Positions 60,226 through 64,000 of a stretch of DNA of 64,000 bases are shown here, piece after piece. Every line of letters starts with the position of its first letter. Within the stretch, counting starts at the first letter, position 1. This DNA is from an uncultured Eubacteriales bacterium (GTDB lineage Bacteria; Bacillota; Clostridia; Oscillospirales; Acutalibacteraceae): the NCBI GenBank assembly GCA_934436505.1, contig CAKSAP010000002.1:186001-250000 (forward strand), given 5' to 3'. The notes under the pieces are model-generated. The model was not told the DNA's origin, searched no databases, and saw only the letters and a list, made by a program, of their open reading frames with translations. A program made the position numbers and the translations under genes.

Positions 60226-60588
60226 ATGGATAAGATTAAAATTCAGGGCTTGAAGCTCTATGCATATCACGGTGTAAATCCCGAGGAAAAGGTTGACGGA
60301 CAGGAGTTTATCCTCGACATAAAAGCCTATCTTCCACTCGATTTGCCTTGCGTGAGCGATAACGTTGACGACACCGTAAGCTATGCGAAAATCATAAAGA
60401 CAGCAAGACGGGTTTTCTTGGCGGAAAAGTACGATTTACTTGAAAAGGCGGCACAGGCTGTTGCCGACGCAATACTTTCGGAATTTCCTAAAATCGAAAT
60501 GGTCAAGGTTGAGGTTAAAAAGCCTTTCGCACCGATAAAAGCGGATTTTGATTATGTTTCGGTTGAAATTACAAGGAGCAGAAAATGA
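60226..60588 (+). CDS. folB: Dihydroneopterin aldolase
   Basis: Cleaves dihydroneopterin to 6-hydroxymethyl-dihydropterin and glycolaldehyde. The 120 residues include KIQGLKLYAYHGVNPEEK, YAKIIK, LLEKAAQAVADAIL, and VEVKKPFAPIKADFDYVSVEI. It overlaps folK by 4 nt (ATGA). Confidence 0.95.
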   Translation: MDKIKIQGLKLYAYHGVNPEEKVDGQEFILDIKAYLPLDLPCVSDNVDDTVSYAKIIKTARRVFLAEKYDLLEKAAQAVADAILSEFPKIEMVKVEVKKPFAPIKADFDYVSVEITRSRK

Positions 60589-61055
60589 AAGCTGTACTCG
60601 GAATAGGAACAAATATCGGCAACAGGCTTGAGAATATTGAAAATGTTTATTCCTCATTGTCGCTTTTGCCGAACACGAAAATTATAAAAAAATCCTCCGT
60701 TTATGAAACAGAGCCGTGGGGCTATGAACTGCAGGACAGGTTCTTAAACTGTGCTGTTCTCATCGAAACCGAGCTTTCGCCGAATGCCTTACTCGGTGCA
60801 TGCCTCGGAATTGAGGCGGCACTCGGCAGGGTGCGTAAATTCAAAAACGGACCGAGAATAATCGACGTTGACGTGCTTTTGTTGGAAAATATCGAGCTTT
60901 CAACGGACGAGCTGACAGTTCCGCATAGGTTTATCAGACAAAGAGATTTTGTGCTTGTGCCTTTGCACGATTTAGCACCCGAAAACAATATTTTCGGCTA
61001 TGATTTCGACAAGGAGTATAACGAAACCGATAAAACAAAATTGACAAAAATATAA
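60585..61055 (+). CDS. folK: HPPK, 2-amino-4-hydroxy-6-hydroxymethyldihydropteridine diphosphokinase
   Basis: Transfers pyrophosphate from ATP to 6-hydroxymethyl-dihydropterin. The 156 residues include GIGTNIGNRLENI, SSVYETEPWGY, FLNCAVLIET, GRVRKFKNGPRIIDVDVLL with the metal-binding Asp pair, and VPHRFIRQRDFVLVPL. Last gene of the folate operon; the downstream MITE-like element starts 15 nt after its stop and may provide its terminator. Confidence 0.95.
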   Translation: MKAVLGIGTNIGNRLENIENVYSSLSLLPNTKIIKKSSVYETEPWGYELQDRFLNCAVLIETELSPNALLGACLGIEAALGRVRKFKNGPRIIDVDVLLLENIELSTDELTVPHRFIRQRDFVLVPLHDLAPENNIFGYDFDKEYNETDKTKLTKI

Positions 61056-61070
61056 AACGGCAAAAGCCAA

Positions 61071-61373
61071 CCCCACTATGATTGGCTGAGTGTTCATAAG
61101 GAAGTATTGGTTTCTCGCATAAAAATCCATTATGCTTTTGCCAAAAAGCCTCACAAGGCGACAGCCTTGCATCATTTCTCGGCTTCGGCATAAAAGAATT
61201 TTTATAGTTACGAAACTGCAACGCACTTCAAAATAATATATTTTTGATACAAGAAAAGGCAACCCCCACAGATAATGCTGACGCATATCTGCGGGGGTTA
61301 ACGAATTATTGTTAGAAAAGATGTTGTTTTGAAGCAAAACTGCCTTATGAACACTCAGCCTTACATAGTGGGG
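61071..61373. mobile_element. MITE-like element with 31-bp terminal inverted repeats
   Basis: The left end (61071-61101, from CCCCACTATG to GTGTTCATAAGG) and the right end (61343-61373) are inverted copies; 28 of 31 positions match. The 303-bp interior has no gene. It contains smaller hairpins, including AACCCCCACAGATA paired with ATCTGCGGGGGTT (61261-61299). The element ends 5 bp past the GH95 stop. No clear target-site duplication is seen. The structure fits a non-autonomous transposon. Confidence 0.75.
61261..61299. terminator. GC-rich hairpin inside the MITE-like element
   Basis: AACCCCCACAGATA and ATCTGCGGGGGTT pair with one mismatch around a 12-nt loop. It can act as a bidirectional barrier between folK and the convergent GH95 gene, though T-runs are short. 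Confidence 0.5.
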
Positions 61374-61378
61374 AATTG

Positions 61379-63646
61379 TTATATTATAACCTTTAATTTT
61401 TCGTTTTCCGAGTGTAATTTGTAATCGGTTATCTTTCCGTCCTTCCACGAAAAGTCGATTTTAGCGTTGCCCTTGACTCTAAAGCCTTTGACGCTGCCGT
61501 CCTTCCATTCGCTCGGAAGAGCAGGGAGAAGATAAATATTTTCGCCGTCGGACTGTACAAGCATTTCATTTATACCGCTTGCCGCACCGAAGTTTCCGTC
61601 GATTTGGAACGGGGGATGTGCGTCAAAGAGGTTCGGATATGTTCCGCCGCCGTCGCCGTAGTTAAAGCCTGATTTTCTTCTCGATTTCACAGGGCTTAAC
61701 TGCAAATTCAAAAGGTCATATGCCTTTTGTGCGTTCCTTAAACGAGCATGAAAGTTGATTTTCCAAGCAAGACTCCAGCCCGTGCCTGCGTCGCCTCTGA
61801 TTTCAAGCGTTTTCTTGCAAGCGTCGAAAAGCTCGGGCGTATCGTCTTTATTTATAATGCTAAACGGGTGCAAGCCGATAAGATGCGACACATGGCGGTG
61901 ATGCTTATCACATTCTTTGTATTCGTCGTCCCATTCGAGCAGCTGACCCTTTGAGCCTATCTTGAACGGCTTTATATTTTTAATCTGTTCCTTTAATTTT
62001 TCGGTAAATTCATCACTTATGCCTACCGCTTTACAGCCTTTGAGATAATTTTCAAAGCAGTCAAGCACGATAGTATCCATTATAGTCGAGCTTTTTGCGA
62101 CGGAAACAGCCTTTTCATTGCACTTGAAGGTGTTTTCGGGAGAGGTTGCAGGGCAAACAGAGAGCTTTCCGTCTCCGATGTCGGTTAAAATATCGGAATA
62201 GAACTCGCACGCTTTTTTGAGTATCGGCAAAGCAAAATCCGAAAGAAATTCTCGGTCGCCCGTGTATTCGTAGTATTCAAAAAGACTGTGGCAGAGCCAA
62301 CCTGAGCCGCCTTGCCAATATCCCCATTGAGCGTCGCCGTGAGTCGGTGCGGTAAAGCCCCAAATATCCGTGTTGTGATGAGCGACAAAGCCGCCTGCGT
62401 TGTAATATTCTTTTGCCGTCCTTTCACCCGTAACGCTTATAAGCTTTATTAAGTCGAAAAGCGGAAGCATAAGCTCCGGCATATCGAAGCAGAGCGTCGG
62501 CCAATAGTTCATTTCCGTGTTTATGTTAATCGTGTAATTCGAATTCCAAGGCGCACGCAGGTTTTCGCTCCAAATACCCTGAAGATTTGTAGCTCTTGAA
62601 TTTTCTCTCGAGGAAGAAATTGTAAGATACTTTGCGAAATTCCAAAACAGCTCATAAAGACCGAGGTCGGTTTTGTCGGCTTTGAAAGCGATAAGTCGCT
62701 CGTTTGTCGGAAGTGATGAATTTTGATTGTTCTTATTGAGCGTAAAAGAAGTTCTCGAATAATACTTTGAATAATCGGCAATATGCTCTTTTTTTAACGT
62801 CTCAAAGCCCTTTTGAACAGCGGAATTTACGGCATTTACGCAGCTGCTCTTATAATCAATACCGCTTTTTGAAGCAGGGGTAAGACCGTCTTTGAAATTA
62901 GTCTTTGTGCAAAGTAAAACTGTTGTTTGCGTGCTTCCCTTTACCTTGATTTTGTCGCTTGAGGAAGCTACCGTGCCGTTTGAAATTACCTTGATTACAG
63001 TCCTAAAGGAAACGCCCTGTTCCTCCGGCTTTTCCGAATATGTAAGCTCTGCGCAAGGGTATTTTGATAACTTTGAGCCCGAGTCACTCGCACAAATTCC
63101 GTCAAGCGTAATTGTATCGTTTTCATAAGTAACGGTGCTTCTCAATTTGCTTTTGAAATTAACGGAAAAATCAATGCCATTTGATGAGTTTATTTTATAC
63201 ACAAGCACATCCGAGGGATTGGAAACGAAAGCTTCTTTTGTGATTTTAACACCGCTTTTTTCATATTCACAGTCAAGAACGGCATTTTCAAGGTTGAGCG
63301 TTCTTCTGTAATTCTTCGCACTCGAAAAAGAAAAAGGATGCTCGATATAAAGGTCGCCGAGCGGAAGATAAGCCTGCGTCCAACAAGCCAAAAAGCTATC
63401 GGTAAGCTCCTTTTGAGCCGAAATGAAATCATTTTTAAGAGCTAAAGACTGAGCCTTTTTGTATGCTTCATACGCTCCGTCCTTTTCGATATATCTCGGA
63501 CAGCCTGTCCAAAGAGTGTCGTGGTTTAAGGCAATGCGGTCGGTTTTATCCGAGCAGAAAAACATACCGCCGAGAAAGCCGTTTCCCATCGGCATTGCGT
63601 CCGTCCAATATTTTGCAGGGGAGTCAAACCATACAGTGTTATTCAT
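61379..63646 (-). CDS. GH95 alpha-L-fucosidase-type glycoside hydrolase
   Basis: A 755-residue glycosidase of family GH95 (alpha-1,2-L-fucosidases, some alpha-L-galactosidases). The N-terminal beta domain (WFDSPAKYWTDAMPMGNGFLG) leads to an (alpha/alpha)6 barrel with APWNSNYTININTEMNYWP (catalytic Asn pair), PATSPENTF with acid Glu504, and FDAHPPFQIDGNFG with Asp683. No signal peptide, so the enzyme is intracellular and needs imported fucosylated oligosaccharides; no transporter is adjacent. AGAGGTG precedes the ATG. Single-gene unit behind its own promoter. Confidence 0.92.
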   Translation of the reverse strand: MNNTVWFDSPAKYWTDAMPMGNGFLGGMFFCSDKTDRIALNHDTLWTGCPRYIEKDGAYEAYKKAQSLALKNDFISAQKELTDSFLACWTQAYLPLGDLYIEHPFSFSSAKNYRRTLNLENAVLDCEYEKSGVKITKEAFVSNPSDVLVYKINSSNGIDFSVNFKSKLRSTVTYENDTITLDGICASDSGSKLSKYPCAELTYSEKPEEQGVSFRTVIKVISNGTVASSSDKIKVKGSTQTTVLLCTKTNFKDGLTPASKSGIDYKSSCVNAVNSAVQKGFETLKKEHIADYSKYYSRTSFTLNKNNQNSSLPTNERLIAFKADKTDLGLYELFWNFAKYLTISSSRENSRATNLQGIWSENLRAPWNSNYTININTEMNYWPTLCFDMPELMLPLFDLIKLISVTGERTAKEYYNAGGFVAHHNTDIWGFTAPTHGDAQWGYWQGGSGWLCHSLFEYYEYTGDREFLSDFALPILKKACEFYSDILTDIGDGKLSVCPATSPENTFKCNEKAVSVAKSSTIMDTIVLDCFENYLKGCKAVGISDEFTEKLKEQIKNIKPFKIGSKGQLLEWDDEYKECDKHHRHVSHLIGLHPFSIINKDDTPELFDACKKTLEIRGDAGTGWSLAWKINFHARLRNAQKAYDLLNLQLSPVKSRRKSGFNYGDGGGTYPNLFDAHPPFQIDGNFGAASGINEMLVQSDGENIYLLPALPSEWKDGSVKGFRVKGNAKIDFSWKDGKITDYKLHSENEKLKVII

Positions 63647-63673
63647 ATCGCACCTCTTTACATTGATGAATTT

Positions 63674-63702
63674 ATTATATAATATCCCGATTAAAAGGTC
63701 AA
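63674..63702 (-). promoter_or_regulatory. Sigma-A promoter of the GH95 gene
   Basis: On the minus strand TTGACC, 17 bp, TATAAT, 28 nt before the ATG at 63646. Confidence 0.8.
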
Positions 63703-63721
63703 TCGAATATAAGGTTGAGTA

Positions 63722-63750
63722 TTGAATTTAACGACAAAATATGATATATT
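63722..63750 (+). promoter_or_regulatory. Sigma-A promoter of the exonuclease gene
   Basis: TTGAAT, 17 bp, TATATT, 34 nt before the TTG start at 63784; divergent from the GH95 promoter. Confidence 0.65.
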
Positions 63751-63783
63751 TATAAAGTTATTTTATTGATTGGGGATATTCGT

Positions 63784-64000
63784 TTGCAATATGTAGTAAT
63801 GGACCTCGAATGGAACACGGCATACTGTAAGAAATTCGGTTGCTTCTTTAACGAAATAATCGAAATCGGCGCAGTAAAGCTTGATGAAAATTTTAATATT
63901 AAGGACTCCGCTTCTGTAATTGTAAAGCCTCAAATCGGCAAGAAATTAAGAGGCAGAGTTAAAGACTTAACCCATATTACAAATGAGGATATTTCTTCGG
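63784..64000 (+). CDS. DEDD-type 3'-5' exonuclease (3' end cut by window)
   Basis: The first 72 codons of an exonuclease of the DnaQ-like group. QYVVMDLEWN contains the Exo I Asp and Glu, EIIEIGAVKLDENF is the usual following strand, and LTHITNEDI is typical of the RNase T/epsilon family. The start is TTG behind GGGGATA, with no nearer ATG before the catalytic motif. The Exo II and III motifs lie beyond the window, so activity cannot be judged. The substrate could be DNA or RNA. Confidence 0.8.
   Translation, partial: MQYVVMDLEWNTAYCKKFGCFFNEIIEIGAVKLDENFNIKDSASVIVKPQIGKKLRGRVKDLTHITNEDISS

Noticed and set aside
1..64000. CRISPR array, rRNA operon or prophage structural genes
   Set aside because: No regularly spaced repeats, rRNA sequence or recognisable capsid, tail or terminase genes were seen.

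Overview
The window looks like a chromosomal segment of a spore-forming, low-to-mid GC Gram-positive anaerobe, most likely a gut Clostridia of the Oscillospiraceae/Ruminococcaceae type. This is inferred from a complete gerA-type germination operon, a dcw (division and cell wall) cluster with a PASTA-bearing PBP, a MurE with the DNPR motif of meso-diaminopimelate ligases, sigma-A promoters with 17-bp spacers throughout, and the Firmicutes gene order rplS-lepB-rbgA-rnhB-yraN. No rRNA or CRISPR array is visible. One intact tRNA (Gln, anticodon CTG) is present.

Layout. 1-3139: an FGGY sugar kinase (cut by the window start) and an alkyl-DHAP-synthase-like FAD enzyme. 3261-7690: a small membrane protein behind a leader peptide, then a 1233-residue surface subtilase with leucine-rich and FIVAR-like repeats and an SPMTG sorting signal. 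7717-18088: an AT-rich accessory region. Its ends are two 74-bp direct repeats (73/74 identical, 10.1 kb apart), each made of a terminator hairpin plus the 3' end of a tRNA-Gln, and it abuts the intact tRNA-Gln. Inside are a four-gene nucleic-acid-processing-like operon (EEP nuclease, unknown protein, polynucleotide-kinase-like ATPase with a zinc ribbon, small NMP-kinase-like protein), a frameshifted mini-gene, a decayed tnpV transposon gene, and a GH30 / AraC / GPH-symporter sugar cluster framed by its own 80-bp direct repeats.

18159-22998: a polytopic membrane protein, then pncB-ppa-capA. 23253-37409: the dcw cluster mraZ-rsmH-ftsL-pbp-murE-murF-mraY-ftsW-murG-murA-ftsQ-ftsZ, without murD, murC, murB or ftsA. 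37540-39313: an ECF sigma factor with a probable anti-sigma partner and an exported protein. 39356-44233: a YetF/DUF4363 pair divergent from gerA-gerB-gerC. 44236-47338: an MGMT-like protein and the TIGR03960/TIGR03936 radical-SAM pair. 47512-50934: rplS, two tandem signal peptidases I, rbgA, rnhB, yraN. 51007-58789: thrC, a phosphoesterase, tig-clpP-clpX, an LCP-like protein without its usual arginine, and a transglutaminase-like protein. 58825-61055: folE-folP-folB-folK. 61071-61373: a 303-bp non-coding element with 31-bp terminal inverted repeats (MITE-like). 61379-63646: a GH95 fucosidase on the minus strand. 63784-64000: the start of a DEDD exonuclease.

How the genes work together: most of the window is housekeeping (peptidoglycan precursor synthesis and septation, protein secretion and quality control, NAD salvage, folate synthesis) plus sporulation/germination. 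Host- or plant-glycan use appears as two intracellular glycosidases (GH30, GH95) and a sugar symporter. The most unusual material is the 10.1-kb accessory region and the MITE-like element.
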